Virus record (IMG/VR): IMGVR_UViG_3300045135_001407
Location: 1 to 50,456 of that record
Strand: one strand, 5' to 3'
DNA: 50,456 bases
DNA from: a virus
The notes beneath the pieces are model-generated. The model saw nothing but the letters and a program-made list of their open reading frames with translations. It ran no database searches and had not been told where the DNA came from. The translations under genes were made by a program, and so were the position numbers. Positions 50,429 through 50,456 of this stretch are shown here, one piece after another. How positions within the stretch are numbered: position 1 is the stretch's first letter; every line of letters starts with the position of its first letter.

Positions 50429-50456
50429 CGTTCATTCCGTGATTCTCAATATAATT

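Noticed and set aside
50421-50456. End of another minus-strand gene at the right edge
   Set aside because: Two minus-strand phases are open over the last 25-36 bases (ending TAG at 50421-50423 or TGA at 50432-50434). This is too short to support a gene, though one is likely beyond the edge.
1-50456. tRNA genes, rRNA, integrase or attachment sites
   Set aside because: No cloverleaf-like segment with a TTCGA-type arm, and no recombinase motifs, were noticed by eye. A covariance-model scan would be needed to exclude tRNAs fully.

Overview
The window is a fragment of an AT-rich, double-stranded DNA tailed phage, best described as a long-tailed (siphovirus-type) phage with a lambda/HK97-like structural plan. 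The support is direct: a terminase with both ATPase and nuclease motifs, an HK97-type portal, an HK97-type protease joined to a capsid protein, a tail terminator, tail tube protein, overlapping tail-assembly chaperones, a 1722-residue tape measure, and lambda M/L/K/I/J-like tail-tip proteins. The fibre repeat style, collar-domain fibres, ThyX, 2OG-Fe(II) oxygenases and twitch-type radical SAM proteins resemble phages of marine bacteria. That habitat, and the host, are inferences; no host gene, integrase or tRNA is visible, so the phage is probably lytic.

Layout. About 1-6.9 kb (+): end of a giant repeat-rich fibre gene, five tiny, mostly lysine-rich genes and a collar-domain fibre. 6.9-8.0 kb (+): small genes including a 2OG-Fe(II) oxygenase and a coiled-coil/membrane protein. 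8.0-14.6 kb (+): packaging and head (TerL, a glycosyltransferase, an HNH nuclease, portal, protease-capsid fusion), closed by an intrinsic terminator. 14.7-19.4 kb (+): neck and tail tube, with a promoter at 17.6 kb and an elaborate RNA hairpin/terminator at 19.36-19.48 kb. 19.5-38 kb (+): chaperones, tape measure, second 2OG oxygenase, M- and L-like proteins, a radical SAM enzyme, a split and duplicated K-like hydrolase set, I-like protein and a 2065-residue J-like tip protein carrying an N-terminal Hint (intein-like) domain. 38-46 kb (+): second collar fibre, a fibre paralogous to the first, second radical SAM enzyme and a run of very small genes including a likely holin. 46-50.4 kb (-): convergent cluster with a methyltransferase-like protein, a GT-B glycosyltransferase, ThyX, a membrane protein, a dUTPase-like protein, a FEN-type exonuclease and a PD-(D/E)XK nuclease.

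How it works together. The plus strand is the late (virion and lysis) arm and the minus strand is a nucleotide/DNA metabolism arm; they meet tail to tail with overlapping coding ends at 46.01 kb. Genes are tightly packed, with many TAATG and ATGA couplings. The most unusual theme is the number of modifying enzymes inside or beside virion genes: two radical SAM proteins, two 2OG oxygenases, two glycosyltransferases, a nicotianamine-synthase-like SAM protein and a self-processing Hint domain. I infer, without proof, that some of these modify virion proteins.

The strongest candidates for something undescribed are the Hint domain at the head of the tail-tip protein, the radical SAM gene embedded between L- and K-like tail genes, the possible kissing-loop RNA after the tail tube gene, the internally initiated protease/capsid fusion, and the LamG-like domain inserted into the head-tail connector.
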